DNA of 64,000 bases from an uncultured Pseudomonadales bacterium (lineage in GTDB: Bacteria > Pseudomonadota > Gammaproteobacteria > Pseudomonadales > Azotimanducaceae), in the NCBI GenBank assembly GCA_937775265.1, contig CALKBV010000009.1, positions 105,971-169,970 of the forward strand, read 5' to 3'. Below are positions 53,277 to 62,950 of the stretch, piece by piece. Numbering within the stretch: the stretch's first letter is position 1; the number at the start of each line of letters is the position of its first letter. Both the position numbers and the translations under genes were made by a program. Below the pieces are notes generated by a model. That model was not told the DNA's origin. It worked only from the letters and a program-made list of their open reading frames with translations, and searched no databases.

Positions 53277-53290
53277 TTACAATAATGTAA
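53277..53290. promoter_or_regulatory. inverted repeat TTACA-N4-TGTAA upstream of aroQ
   Basis: Five-base arms separated by ATAA, in the AT-rich 53229-53373 spacer. It could be an operator for the aroQ-accBC operon; no regulator is assigned. Confidence 0.25.
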
Positions 53291-53305
53291 CTAAAATTGC
53301 TTAAA

Positions 53306-53322
53306 GTCCGAAAAAATCGGAC
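53306..53322. other. hairpin GTCCGA-N5-TCGGAC in the aroQ leader
   Basis: A perfect six-base stem with an A5 loop, about 50 bases before the aroQ start. No T run follows on the plus strand, so it is not a standard terminator. It may be an RNA leader structure or a protein site. Confidence 0.35.
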
Positions 53323-53373
53323 AAATGAGTCAAAAATCGTTATTTTATCTAAAAAAGCTATCAGAGAGTCGAA

Positions 53374-53814
53374 ATGACCGAGATTATGTTACTAAATGGC
53401 CCAAACCTGAACCTGCTTGGGGACAGAGAGCCGGAGATCTACGGCTATGAGACGCTGGATGATATCAACGGAATAGTCAGTGGCATTGTGGAGGAGGCGG
53501 GTTATCAGTTCTCGTCGAGTCAAAGTAACGCTGAACACGAACTGATTGACCTGGTTCACGCGGGTAGGGGAAAAGCCGGGTTCATTATCATCAATCCAGG
53601 CGCATTTACGCACACCAGCATTGCGCTTCGAGATGCAATGCTAAGTGTGTCGATCCCCTTCATTGAAGTTCACCTGTCGAATGTATTCAGTCGGGAAGAT
53701 TTCAGGAAGCACTCATTTCTTTCCGACATCGCGGTGGGTTGTATCACGGGACTGGGTTCGAGTGGTTATCGGTTTGCGGCTGAATATGCGGTGAGTCACC
53801 TGGAGGATCAGTAA
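53374..53814 (+). CDS. aroQ: type II 3-dehydroquinate dehydratase
   Basis: A 146-residue type II dehydroquinase of the shikimate pathway. The motif order is canonical: [18 protein letters not shown] with the catalytic Tyr loop, [37 protein letters not shown] and [18 protein letters not shown], including the catalytic His (HLSN region) and Arg. It is the first gene of the aroQ-accB-accC set, and its stop overlaps the accB start by one base. Confidence 0.96.
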   Translation: MTEIMLLNGPNLNLLGDREPEIYGYETLDDINGIVSGIVEEAGYQFSSSQSNAEHELIDLVHAGRGKAGFIIINPGAFTHTSIALRDAMLSVSIPFIEVHLSNVFSREDFRKHSFLSDIAVGCITGLGSSGYRFAAEYAVSHLEDQ

Positions 53815-54242
53815 TGGATATCCGAAAGGTGAAGAAGCTGATAGAGATGATGGAAGAATCAGATATCAGCGAGATCGAGATCAAGGAGGGCGAAGATTCG
53901 GTTCGGATAAGCCGGGGTGGTGTTGTTGTGCCTCTTTCTGACCTTAAAGTGCCTGAGCATAAGCCAATAGCTGATCGTCTGGAGACCGCGGCTGATAAAC
54001 CTTTTATTGGCCATGTCGTTGGAGCCCCAATGGTGGGTACTTTCTACAGAGCAGCTTCGCCATCATCACCCTCGTTTGTAGAGACCGGAGACGCGGTGAG
54101 TGAAGGGGATACACTTTGTATCATTGAGTCGATGAAAATGATGAACTATATAAAGGCTGAACAGACGGGGAAGATCGAGGCCATACTGGTGGTCAATGAA
54201 GAGCCCGTCGAGTTTGACCAGCCACTGTTTACCATTAGTTAA
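53814..54242 (+). CDS. accB: acetyl-CoA carboxylase biotin carboxyl carrier protein
   Basis: A 142-residue biotin carrier subunit. The N-terminal helix ([16 protein letters not shown]) and Pro-containing linker are followed by the biotinyl domain with the lysine in CIIESMKMMNYIKAEQTG; Ser precedes the Met of the usual AMKM motif, a known variant. It accepts CO2 on biotin from AccC. The start codon overlaps the aroQ stop by one base and accC begins seven bases after its stop, so the three form one operon. Confidence 0.95.
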   Translation: MDIRKVKKLIEMMEESDISEIEIKEGEDSVRISRGGVVVPLSDLKVPEHKPIADRLETAADKPFIGHVVGAPMVGTFYRAASPSSPSFVETGDAVSEGDTLCIIESMKMMNYIKAEQTGKIEAILVVNEEPVEFDQPLFTIS

Positions 54243-54248
54243 CCGAGG

Positions 54249-55566
54249 ATGAAGCGGGTACTTATCGCTAACCGTGGCGAGATCGCCTTGCGTATTCTGC
54301 GTGCCTGTCGGGAGCTTGGCCTGGAAACTGTTGCCGCATACTCCCAAGCAGATAGTCTTGCGCTACATCTCCCTCTTGCGAACGATACCGTCTGCATTGG
54401 TAAACATTCCTACCTTGATTCATCACAAATAATCTCTGCAGCAATGATCAAAAATTGTGACGGTGTTCATCCCGGGTATGGGTTTCTATCGGAAAGCAGT
54501 GATTTTGCGCTTCAGGTAGAGGAAGCTGGACTCTGCTTTATAGGTCCCGCCGCACCCCATATCGAGCTGATGGGAGACAAGGCAAAAGCGCGTGCAGCGA
54601 TGACTGCGAAAGGAATTCCAGTTTTGCCAGGCAGTGATGGTGAAGTTACCAGGCTCGATGATGCCTGTGATTGCGCCGAGCGCATTGGGTTCCCTGTGAT
54701 GGTAAAGGCGAGCCATGGCGGAGGCGGGCGTGGTATCCAGATTTTTGACGATGAAGCATCACTTCGGTCGGCGTTTGAGGGACTAAGAAACGAGGCTGAA
54801 CAACTATTCGGGAACGGTGGCGTTTATATTGAAAAATGGCTCGATGCACCTAGGCACATAGAGATCCAGGTGTTCGGAGATGGTAACGGCCGGGTCATTC
54901 ACTTTGGTGCAAGGGAATGTTCAATCCAACGGCGCCACCAGAAGTTATTAGAAGAAACACCCCCGCCGGGTATCCCGGTTGATCGAATTAGCGGGGCTGG
55001 CAATGTCCTGCTGTGAAGCGCTCGCTGATCTAAAGTACTCGAATGCAGGAACGCTGGAATTTCTGTTTCAGGATGGTGCTTTTTACTTCATTGAAATGAA
55101 TACAAGAATACAGGTGGAGCATCCGATTACTGAGTCTGTCACCGGAATAGACCTGGTCAAATTGCAGCTATCCTTCGCCTCGTCCGGACATTTGCCGCTC
55201 GTACAAAGTGACATCTGCTTTTCAGGACATGCGATGGAATGCAGGATTAATGCTGAAGGCAGGAATTTTCAACCGGCACCGGGGCCTGTCAATCAGTACC
55301 GTACTCCGGGTGGTCCCGGCATTCGGTTGGACTCACACCTGTACCCGGGGTATGTAGTGCCCCACCAATATGATTCCCTGCTCGCCAAGCTAATCTCAAC
55401 CGGTTCTGACAGGGCCGAGTGCATCGCACGAATGGAACGAGCGCTGGCCGAATTTGTCATAGGGCCGCTGTCGACCAACATTGATCTCCAGCGATTGATC
55501 CTCCGTGATGCTCGCTTTCGATCAGGAGAACTGGACACACATTTCCTGGAAGGAATGAAGAAGTAA
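54249..55566 (+). pseudogene. accC: biotin carboxylase, one frameshift (probable sequencing error)
   Basis: Two frames encode the whole biotin carboxylase. The first (54249-55016) covers the start MKRVLIANRGEIALRILRAC, HPGYGFLSES and the ATP-grasp KASHGGGGRGIQIFDDEA with REC-SIQRRHQK. The second (to 55566) has TLEFLFQDGAFYFIEMNTRI, then QVEHPITESVTGIDLVKLQL. They join near 54986: removing one A from CGAATTA reads GIPVDRLAGLAMSCCEALAD and makes the reading length 438 residues, close to the usual 450. AccC is normally essential and single copy, so a true break is unlikely unless a second copy exists elsewhere. It overlaps prmA by one base. Confidence 0.93.
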
Positions 55567-56441
55567 TGTATTGGATGAATGTGTCGGCGTCGTCAACCAA
55601 GGGCAGGCTTGATGTATTGGAAGCCTGGTTCTGGGATCACGGCGCAGTATCAGTGACGGTAGAAGATGGATTGGACAAGCCGATCTTCGAGCCACCTCCC
55701 GGGGAACATCCTCTATGGGATGAGGTCATGGTGACAGGGCTTTTTGAAAGTGATATTTCTGTTGAAAATCTAACGATGGAGCTGGCCCGCGATAACTATA
55801 AACTAGAAGATGTAGCGAGGCTCGACGACCGGGCGTGGGAGCGTGAGTGGTTATCGCGATTCAAGCCGATGCAATTTGGTCGCAGGCTGTGGGTTTGTCC
55901 AACGGGGTTCTCGCTGGAGCCCGGTGGCAAGGTGATTATAGAGTTGGATCCGGGGCTGGCCTTCGGGACTGGTACCCATGAAACGACCAGGCTATGCCTT
56001 GAGTACTTGGACGCTATCGAGGTTGGTGGGCTTGATGTTATCGACTACGGGTGTGGTTCCGGTATCCTCGCGATCGCATCAGCGCTGCTTGGGGCAAAGA
56101 AAGTCACTGGAATCGACAACGACCCACAGGCACTGACAGCTACAACTGAAAACGCGAAACGAAATTTGGTGACGGTTGGCACACACTTTCCCGGTGTTGC
56201 ACTCGAGCCATCAGATATCGTGCTTGCCAATATACTCGCACAACCCCTGGTTGAGCTGGCTCCGATGTTGGTAGAAACAATGAAGCCGGACGGGCTGTTG
56301 ATACTCTCCGGCATTATGAGTAGTCAGGCAGACTGGGTGGTACAAGCTTACGTCGAGCTGGTCGAGCTGGTCGAGCTGGTCGAGCTGGTCGATCGTACTG
56401 AATTGAACGGCTGGGTTCGTCTGGTGTGGAAGCGAACTTGA
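55566..56441 (+). CDS. prmA: ribosomal protein L11 methyltransferase
   Basis: A 291-residue SAM-dependent methyltransferase that trimethylates ribosomal protein L11. The N-terminal substrate-recognition domain begins MYWMNVSASSTKGRLDVLEA, and the catalytic domain has the SAM motif VIDYGCGSGILAIASALLGA and the LANILAQPLVELAP motif. The C-terminal part holds an in-frame 9-base tandem repeat that yields four copies of Val-Glu-Leu (residues about 263-274). That is unusual for PrmA. The start overlaps the accC stop by one base. The DUF3426 gene starts within its 3' end. Confidence 0.93.
   Translation: MYWMNVSASSTKGRLDVLEAWFWDHGAVSVTVEDGLDKPIFEPPPGEHPLWDEVMVTGLFESDISVENLTMELARDNYKLEDVARLDDRAWEREWLSRFKPMQFGRRLWVCPTGFSLEPGGKVIIELDPGLAFGTGTHETTRLCLEYLDAIEVGGLDVIDYGCGSGILAIASALLGAKKVTGIDNDPQALTATTENAKRNLVTVGTHFPGVALEPSDIVLANILAQPLVELAPMLVETMKPDGLLILSGIMSSQADWVVQAYVELVELVELVELVDRTELNGWVRLVWKRT
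56352..56387 (+). repeat. 9-base tandem repeat (4 copies) in prmA
   Basis: GTCGAGCTG is repeated four times in exact copies, followed by GTCGAT. It encodes VELVELVELVEL in frame within prmA. Its length is likely variable between strains because slippage keeps the frame. Confidence 0.97.
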
Positions 56442-57523
56442 CCGAGGCGATTACCCAGTGCCCGGATTGCCAGATGACATTCAAGGTCACCGAGGCACAA
56501 ATATTTATCGCGGATGGTTCTGTACGTTGCGGGGCTTGCCTGCATACTTTCAAGGCTGAACAATATTTTATGTCACCGTTGTTGGATAAAACTGAGCGGC
56601 TGGCCATCGCTGCGGAGTACTGGTCCAACTTCGACGATTATGTGCTTTCAGCAGTTACTTTCAGTGAGCCTGAGCCACCAACTTACTTCGATGAGATCCC
56701 CGGTGACGACCAGGCCGAAATAACTGCAGCCGAATCCGAAGTCGAAGCGGACGGGCGCGAGTTGATGGAGTTCTATCTGGATTATTTGGTCACGCACCCA
56801 GGCATTCTTCTGGACTTGCAGCCGGATGTTGTCAGTTCATCCGTGATTGAGGTTGGTGCGGATGAAGATGAAGATGAAGATCAGTATTTTGCAGATCTCC
56901 ACTATGAAGAATACCTCACATATTCAGAATCCGGCGAAGTCTCTAGTGCCCAGGAGTCGGGGGAAGACAGCGTTGTTGTCCCGGGTTTTGAGCTTCCCCT
57001 GCATGATGATCATGAATTTCTTCTTCAGGACAGACGTCGTTTCTTTACTGCGAGGTCGCTGAAATGGCTACCTGGGATTACCCTGATGATTGCCGTAGCG
57101 ATAGGTCAGGTCGCCTTCTTTAAAATGAGTGTTTATGCCCAGATGACTGAATATCGACCGACCTACGTGCTTGTTTGTCGATACCTGGGCTGTGAAGTCC
57201 CGGAATATGAAAACCACGATGAGCTAAAAACGCGTGAGCTGGTGGTTCGCAGCCACCCAGAGGAGCCGGAAGCTCTCCTGGTAGATGTCCTTTTACTCAA
57301 CAGTGGACCATTCAGGCAGACGTTTCCTGGCCTGAGGCTACAATTCTATGATGTGCATGGTGAGGTAGTGGCAAGCCGGGTATTCAGGGCGAGCGAATAT
57401 CTTGGTGGAGAAATGCGGGGGCTTAAATTGATGCCTGCTGAGACAGTGGCCCGTCTGTCCCTGGAGGTGATTGACCCGGGAACTGATGCGCTTGGTTACC
57501 GGATGGAGGTAGTTCCCCTCTAA
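56426..57523 (+). CDS. DUF3426 / MJ0042-type zinc-ribbon membrane protein
   Basis: A 365-residue protein of the zinc-ribbon/DUF3426 type that often lies between prmA and dusB in gammaproteobacteria. The N-terminal zinc ribbon has two Cys pairs, QCPDCQMTFKV and VRCGACLHTF. A long acidic linker includes a GATGAA hexamer repeat (3.5 copies, DEDEDED) near 56861-56881. A membrane helix (ITLMIAVAIGQVAFF) is at about residue 215, and the C-terminal DUF3426 domain follows, ending with LRLQFYDVHGEVVASRVFRA and MEVVPL. Function unknown. The start is GTG at 56426 inside prmA; TTG at 56438 is an alternative. Confidence 0.82.
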   Translation: MEANLTEAITQCPDCQMTFKVTEAQIFIADGSVRCGACLHTFKAEQYFMSPLLDKTERLAIAAEYWSNFDDYVLSAVTFSEPEPPTYFDEIPGDDQAEITAAESEVEADGRELMEFYLDYLVTHPGILLDLQPDVVSSSVIEVGADEDEDEDQYFADLHYEEYLTYSESGEVSSAQESGEDSVVVPGFELPLHDDHEFLLQDRRRFFTARSLKWLPGITLMIAVAIGQVAFFKMSVYAQMTEYRPTYVLVCRYLGCEVPEYENHDELKTRELVVRSHPEEPEALLVDVLLLNSGPFRQTFPGLRLQFYDVHGEVVASRVFRASEYLGGEMRGLKLMPAETVARLSLEVIDPGTDALGYRMEVVPL

Positions 57524-57610
57524 TCTATAGGTACAAATAAGTTGTTAACCTTTAGTGTGTAGAGACAAGTTTGTTATCATTGCACTTCTTTAATACCTTC
57601 CCTGAATTCG

Positions 57611-58585
57611 ATGTTGTCGATTGGACCCTACTCCAGTACTAGCCGGGTGATTGTTGCCCCCATGGCCGGTGTAACTGACAAACCATTTCGTGACCTTTGT
57701 CATCGACTGGGGAGTTTCTGGTCGGTCTCTGAAATGGTGTCGAGCAACCAGCAATTATGGGAAACCAGTAAATCACGTCATCGCCTGGATCACACATTAG
57801 AAACAGGCGTGTCATGGGTTCAACTGGCGGGAGCTGACCCCGGCCAGATTGCCCAGGCTGCGGCTATCAATGTTGAGCTGGGTGCTCAGATCATCGATAT
57901 CAATATGGGCTGTCCGGCAAAGAAAGTCTGTAACAAAGCTGCAGGGTCTGCACTTCTCCGGGATGAAAGTCTGGTTGCTGATATTCTGGCTGCAGTGATT
58001 AGTTCAGTCGAAGTGCCTGTGACACTCAAGATACGTCTCGGTTGGTCGCCCGATGAAATAAATGCCCGATCAATCGCTGCCATAGCGGAATCGGAAGGAA
58101 TCTCTCTTCTTACTGTTCACGGTCGCACACGAGCTTGCAGGTTCTCCGGTTCGGTAGACTATGAAGCCATTGCAGCGGTGAAAGAAAGTGTTTCTATACC
58201 TGTCGTGGCTAATGGAGATATCCTGACGCCCCACCAGGCAAAGGAAGTGCTCGATATCACAGGTTGTGATGCAGTAATGATTGGCCGTGCAGCGCAGGGA
58301 AAGCCCTGGTTGCCGTCGCAGATTGATCAGTACCTCGAGTTTGGTACGATGAAGCCGGAGCCCAGCCTTGGTGAAATCCGCGAATTGCTGAGCAGTCATG
58401 TGCAGGCACTGCACGAATTTTATGGACAGCACCTGGGCCTGCGAATAGCTCGAAAGCACGTAGGCTGGACACTCGACCAGATTACGGGCTCCGCGGCGCT
58501 AAAGCAGCGCTTTAATCGTGCCGAGTCGGCCGCTGTGCAGTTTGGATTGATTGATCAACTTGGCTCGTTACAGACGGCCGCCTGA
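57611..58585 (+). CDS. dusB: tRNA-dihydrouridine synthase B
   Basis: A 324-residue FMN-dependent TIM-barrel enzyme that reduces uridine in tRNA. The first strand is VIVAPMAGVTDKPFRDLCHR, and the catalytic Cys is in the segment INMGCPAKKVCNKAAGSALL (about residues 98-117). LTVHGRTRACRFSG and VVANGDILTPHQA are the other family motifs, and VMIGRAAQGKPWL binds FMN phosphate. It lies directly before fis, in the classical dusB-fis arrangement; the fis start is 18 bases after its stop. Confidence 0.95.
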   Translation: MLSIGPYSSTSRVIVAPMAGVTDKPFRDLCHRLGSFWSVSEMVSSNQQLWETSKSRHRLDHTLETGVSWVQLAGADPGQIAQAAAINVELGAQIIDINMGCPAKKVCNKAAGSALLRDESLVADILAAVISSVEVPVTLKIRLGWSPDEINARSIAAIAESEGISLLTVHGRTRACRFSGSVDYEAIAAVKESVSIPVVANGDILTPHQAKEVLDITGCDAVMIGRAAQGKPWLPSQIDQYLEFGTMKPEPSLGEIRELLSSHVQALHEFYGQHLGLRIARKHVGWTLDQITGSAALKQRFNRAESAAVQFGLIDQLGSLQTAA

Positions 58586-58603
58586 CGAGAGGGTTTTACT
58601 GCT

Positions 58604-58834
58604 TTGAAAAAAACCATTAACAAATCTGTCCAGGAAAGTGTGGAAGAATATTTGCAAACAATGGGTGACGAACCTGTTTCTGGCCTTTATGAAATGGTGA
58701 TGTCTGAAGTTGAAGCACCTCTGCTACGGTCTGTGCTCGTTTTTACCAATTACAATCAAAGCCAGAGCGCAGAAATCCTTGGGCTTAATCGCGGGACGCT
58801 CCGTAAAAAGCTACGCAAGTACCATCTGTTGTGA
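58604..58834 (+). CDS. fis: DNA-binding protein Fis
   Basis: A 76-residue nucleoid protein, shorter at the N-terminus than the 98-residue E. coli Fis. The C-terminal helix-turn-helix is clear: NQSQSAEILGLNRGTLRKKL, ending RKYHLL. The start is TTG at 58604. In enteric bacteria Fis is growth-phase regulated through the dusB-fis promoter; here no such site can be confirmed. It is followed 23 bases on by purH. Confidence 0.93.
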   Translation: MKKTINKSVQESVEEYLQTMGDEPVSGLYEMVMSEVEAPLLRSVLVFTNYNQSQSAEILGLNRGTLRKKLRKYHLL

Positions 58835-58857
58835 ATTAAATCCTCATCGGAGAATCT

Positions 58858-60423
58858 ATGACTGACGTTCGCGTTAGAACCGCACTGTTGTCTGTTTCTG
58901 ACAAGACAGATCTTTTAACGATTGCCGCGTCTCTTGATGCTTATGGGGTAGAGATGTTGTCTACCGGGGGAACTTTCAGGGCAATTTCCGAAGCGGGCTT
59001 TGCGGTTCGCGAGGTCTCTGCCTATACGGGATTCCCTGAAATGATGGACGGCAGGGTCAAGACGCTGCATCCGAAGGTTCACGGCGGATTGCTCGGTAGA
59101 CGGTCTGTCGACGGCGATGTGATGAAGGATCATGGGATAACCGCAATCGATCTGTTGATCGTTAATCTCTACCCTTTCGAGGAAACAGTTCGCAAAGACC
59201 CTGATGACCTGGCAGAAATTGTAGAGAACATCGATATCGGTGGGCCCGCGATGCTGCGTTCCGCGGCGAAAAATTTCAATGATGTTGCCGTTGTTGTAGA
59301 TCGCAACGATTATGAAAGTGTGATCAGGGAGATGAAAGCAGCGGATGGATGCCTTAGTGCTGAAACCCGGTTGAGGTTAGCGGTTAAAGCCTTCGAGTTG
59401 GTCGCTCGATACGATGCTGCAATCGCAAATCACCTCTCAAGCCTGGACCCACAAACAAAAGAAATTGCCGAGTATCCCGGGACACTTACGCTCCAGTTTT
59501 CCCGAGAACAAGCAATGAGATATGGTGAGAATCCACACCAGTCTGCTGCATTCTATGTCGAAGACAACAAGCCGGCAGGTTCCATTGCAACAGCAACTCA
59601 GCAGCAGGGTAAAGAGTTGTCGTATAACAACGTTGCAGACACTGATGCAGCGCTCCAGTGTGTCCAGGCGTTTAGTGAACCGGCCTGCGTGATAGTGAAG
59701 CATGCCAACCCCTGTGGCGTCGCGGAAGCAGTCGATGTGATGTGTGCGTATGAGTCGGCGTTCAAGACAGACCCGACTTCAGCCTTTGGTGGCATCCTGG
59801 CCTTTAACCGGGAAGTGACTGCTGAACTTGCGCTTGCCATTACGGAGCGGCAATTTTCAGAAGTCATTGCTGCGCCTTCTTTCAGCGATGAAGCAATGGC
59901 CGCGTTCGAGCGAAAGAAAAACGTCAGGGTGTTGCAGGTTAGTGGCGAAAATGGTCCCGGTAATACAAGAGATTACAAAAGAGTCGTGGGTGGGTTGTTG
60001 GTCCAGAGCCCTGATGCGGAACTGCTAAAGGAAACCCGAGTCGTCAGTAAAAGAGCACCGACAATCGAGGAAAGCTCGGATTTGTTGTTTGCGTGGAAGG
60101 TTGCCAAGTACGTCAAGTCCAACGCCATTGTATACGCAAGGAATCAGGCCACGATAGGTGTTGGGGCCGGACAAATGAGCAGGGTCATCAGCGCGAGGAT
60201 AGCGAACCTAAAAGCCGCAGAAGAGGATCTGGAGGTGGCGGGGTCCGTCATGGCAAGTGACGCATTCTTCCCTTTTAGAGATGGCATTGATGCGGCTGCA
60301 GAGGTGGGTATCAGCGCGGTCATTCAGCCCGGTGGTTCCATGCGAGACCAGGAGGTTATCGATGCAGCCGATGAAGCAGGTATGGCGATGATATTCACGG
60401 GGATGAGACATTTCAGGCACTAA
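58858..60423 (+). CDS. purH: bifunctional AICAR transformylase / IMP cyclohydrolase
   Basis: A 521-residue enzyme that catalyses the last two steps of IMP synthesis. The N-terminal MGS-like cyclohydrolase domain starts [20 protein letters not shown] and has [20 protein letters not shown]. The C-terminal transformylase domain has [13 protein letters not shown] and the catalytic [12 protein letters not shown]; the end [20 protein letters not shown], then [11 protein letters not shown], is complete. It needs 10-formyl-THF, the product of the FchA-type protein at 1610-2185. The purD gene follows 46 bases downstream. Confidence 0.96.
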   Translation: MTDVRVRTALLSVSDKTDLLTIAASLDAYGVEMLSTGGTFRAISEAGFAVREVSAYTGFPEMMDGRVKTLHPKVHGGLLGRRSVDGDVMKDHGITAIDLLIVNLYPFEETVRKDPDDLAEIVENIDIGGPAMLRSAAKNFNDVAVVVDRNDYESVIREMKAADGCLSAETRLRLAVKAFELVARYDAAIANHLSSLDPQTKEIAEYPGTLTLQFSREQAMRYGENPHQSAAFYVEDNKPAGSIATATQQQGKELSYNNVADTDAALQCVQAFSEPACVIVKHANPCGVAEAVDVMCAYESAFKTDPTSAFGGILAFNREVTAELALAITERQFSEVIAAPSFSDEAMAAFERKKNVRVLQVSGENGPGNTRDYKRVVGGLLVQSPDAELLKETRVVSKRAPTIEESSDLLFAWKVAKYVKSNAIVYARNQATIGVGAGQMSRVISARIANLKAAEEDLEVAGSVMASDAFFPFRDGIDAAAEVGISAVIQPGGSMRDQEVIDAADEAGMAMIFTGMRHFRH

Positions 60424-60469
60424 ATTGTCATTGGTTTAAGGCAGGGTTAGAGATTATGTGGGGCTCGTT

Positions 60470-61750
60470 ATGAAAGTACTGGTAACTGGAGGCGGTGGGC
60501 GTGAGCATGCGCTCGCATGGCGAATCGCTCAATCGAGTGCTGTCGAAAAAGTGTTTGTTGCTCCGGGCAACGCAGGAACTGAACTTGAAGAGAAGCTGCA
60601 GAATGTGTCCATTTCGCCGATGGACTTCGACGCATTGATTGAGTTTGCGCAAAGCGAGAAAATTGACCTGACGGTGGTCGGTCCTGAGGACCCACTGGTT
60701 GCCGGTTGTGTCGACAGGTTCGCAGAAGCCGGACTGAGATGCTTCGGGCCATCAAAGTCTGCAGCGCAACTGGAAGGATCCAAGAGTTTTACCAAAGCTT
60801 TCCTGAAGAAATACGGTATTCCAACTGGAGATTACCGGGCATTCGATGAAATAGAAGCTGCCGATGAATATCTGGATACACAAATACCACCCATTGTTAT
60901 CAAGGCAGACGGCCTTGCAGCAGGGAAGGGTGTGGTCATCGCTCAGTCTATACGGGAAGCGAAATCTACAGTTGCCGAGATGTTGAGTGGCAACGTTCTG
61001 TCTGGCGCTGGATCCAGAGTGGTGATCGAAGAGTTTCTAGAGGGCGAAGAGGCCAGCTTCATCATCATTGCCGATGGTGAAAATTTCTTGCCGTTCGCAA
61101 CATCCCAGGACCACAAGGCAGCCTACGACGGTGATACCGGCCCAAACACCGGCGGCATGGGGGCCTATTCTCCCGCACCGGTAGTCACGGCTGAGGTGTT
61201 TAGCAGAACAATCGATCAAGTGATTAAACCAACGCTTCAGGGAATGAAAGACGAAGGTCACCCTTATACCGGTTTCCTTTACGCAGGATTGATGATCGAC
61301 AAAGAAGGCCGGCCCAGGGTCATTGAATACAACTGCCGGTTTGGGGATCCGGAAACCCAGCCGATCATGTCGCGATTGCAGACTGAGCTTGTCAGCTTGA
61401 TGGTCGCGGCAATCGATGGGCGACTGGATGAAACTGAAATATCATTTGATCCACGCGTTGCTTTAACAGTAGTCATGGCATCGGGTGGTTACCCGGGCAG
61501 TTATGAAAACGGCAAGGTGATTTCCGGCCTCCGGGATGTCGAGGTTGCCAAGGTTTTCCATGCAGGAACTACGATGAAAGACGGCGAAGTCGTTACCAAT
61601 GGGGGGAGAGTGTTGGGGGTTACTGCGCTTGGCTCTAGCGCTCTTGAAGCCAATGAAAAGGCTTACGCTGCTGTAAACCAAATTTCATTTAATGGGGCGG
61701 AGTTTCGTACCGATATTGGCTACCGGGCGATAGCGAGAGAATACGCCTAA
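60470..61750 (+). CDS. purD: phosphoribosylamine-glycine ligase
   Basis: A 426-residue ATP-grasp enzyme of purine synthesis. The start MKVLVTGGGGREHALAWRIA and the ATP-grasp segment PIVIKADGLAAGKGVVIAQS, then GDTGPNTGGMGAYSPAPVV and EYNCRFGDPETQPIM are all canonical. The open frame begins four codons upstream at 60458; the ATG at 60470 gives the standard N-terminus. It ends 100 bases before the convergent cca gene, with no obvious terminator hairpin seen. Confidence 0.96.
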   Translation: MKVLVTGGGGREHALAWRIAQSSAVEKVFVAPGNAGTELEEKLQNVSISPMDFDALIEFAQSEKIDLTVVGPEDPLVAGCVDRFAEAGLRCFGPSKSAAQLEGSKSFTKAFLKKYGIPTGDYRAFDEIEAADEYLDTQIPPIVIKADGLAAGKGVVIAQSIREAKSTVAEMLSGNVLSGAGSRVVIEEFLEGEEASFIIIADGENFLPFATSQDHKAAYDGDTGPNTGGMGAYSPAPVVTAEVFSRTIDQVIKPTLQGMKDEGHPYTGFLYAGLMIDKEGRPRVIEYNCRFGDPETQPIMSRLQTELVSLMVAAIDGRLDETEISFDPRVALTVVMASGGYPGSYENGKVISGLRDVEVAKVFHAGTTMKDGEVVTNGGRVLGVTALGSSALEANEKAYAAVNQISFNGAEFRTDIGYRAIAREYA

Positions 61751-61850
61751 ACGGGCTAGTGGTAGGCCCAGGCTATCTATTGGTCAGCGTATAGCGCCTG
61801 GGGATACGTCGGCGATCAATGCGACTTTCGTGGTATCTCGCTGCGTTTTG

Positions 61851-62948
61851 TCATTCATTGAATGAAATGGCAGCTTTCACCAGTTTCGTCTGTCTTTCCC
61901 GTATTGCTTTGCCCAGCGCCGGGCCTGTTTCCCCGGTATCGATATCACTTGCCCTGACGTTTGAGACAAGATCGAGAAAATGACACCATCTAGCGGGCAG
62001 GGCTTTGTCATTGCTGATATTGGCGCAAATTTCGTTAAAAGCATCGAATCTGGCACGCTTTCTGAAGGCATCCGTTTGTTGAAGTAGCGAGATAATTTCT
62101 TCAGCGTCAAGTTCATTCAACAAGATCCATTTCGCAAGAAACTTTGCGACCAGGCCGGAGGTCTCTGTTCTATTGTTCGAACACTTCAGGCGCTGACAGA
62201 GATTCGTAAGCCGTGTGCTATCCAGATTCATGGTTAAACCCGCGAAACAGGTTTCGACCTGCGGGGATGGGATATTTGTTGATGACAGCCGTCGAAGGTT
62301 ATCTATGTCGTCCTTTGTGATCTCGGGCCACAGGAATTCATGTGCACCCACCAGGCGAAGATAATCGAAGAATTCTGCAGGGTCTTTAGTGTTCAGGGCC
62401 TTATTTAATTCGCCATGAATACGTTCCGCCGTTAGTTCTGCTATCTGTCCTTCATTTACCATCTTCACGATCAATGCAGTTGTATCAGAGTGAACCGTAA
62501 AGCCAAGGTGGTAAAACCGTGAATAGAACCTGGCGACACGCAGGACGCGTAAAGGGTCCTCGATAAAGGCATCGGAGACGTGTCTCAGCGATTTAGAGGC
62601 GATGTCTGCCTGACCACCCAAAGGATCATGGAGTTCTCCGGAACCAGACCGGGCGATGGCATTGATCGTGAGATCCCGCCTCAACAGGTCTTCTTCAAGA
62701 GTAACCTCTGGTGATGCGTAGCACACAAAACCGGTATGTCCCGGGCTGATTTTTCTCTCGGTCCGGGCGAGGGCGTATTCTTCTTGTGTTTCAGGATGCA
62801 GGAACACGGGGAAATCCTTACCAACTGTTCGGTAACCTGCGTCCAGCATTTCCTGTTCCGTTGCGCCGACGACAACATAGTCTCTTTCTGTTACGGGTAG
62901 ATCGAGAAGGGAGTCGCGCACGGCGCCGCCAACCAGGTAGACATCCAT
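61851..62948 (-). CDS. cca: CCA tRNA nucleotidyltransferase
   Basis: A 365-residue class II nucleotidyltransferase that adds or repairs the CCA end of tRNAs. The nucleotide-binding region is DVYLVGGAVRDSLLDLPVTE followed by RDYVVVG; DLTINAIARSGSGELHDP and the SDAFIEDPLRVLRVARF segment follow. The C-terminal part has no clear HD phosphohydrolase motif, so it seems shorter than E. coli Cca. The ATG at 62948 is the normal start; the long upstream frame to 63026 would overlap apaH. It lies two bases after the apaH stop. Confidence 0.92.
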   Translation of the reverse strand: MDVYLVGGAVRDSLLDLPVTERDYVVVGATEQEMLDAGYRTVGKDFPVFLHPETQEEYALARTERKISPGHTGFVCYASPEVTLEEDLLRRDLTINAIARSGSGELHDPLGGQADIASKSLRHVSDAFIEDPLRVLRVARFYSRFYHLGFTVHSDTTALIVKMVNEGQIAELTAERIHGELNKALNTKDPAEFFDYLRLVGAHEFLWPEITKDDIDNLRRLSSTNIPSPQVETCFAGLTMNLDSTRLTNLCQRLKCSNNRTETSGLVAKFLAKWILLNELDAEEIISLLQQTDAFRKRARFDAFNEICANISNDKALPARWCHFLDLVSNVRASDIDTGETGPALGKAIRERQTKLVKAAISFNE

Positions 62949-62950
62949 GG

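Noticed and set aside
53306..53322. Rho-independent terminator after the DsbD-alpha gene
   Set aside because: The hairpin stem is good but no T run follows on the plus strand, so I list it only as a leader structure.
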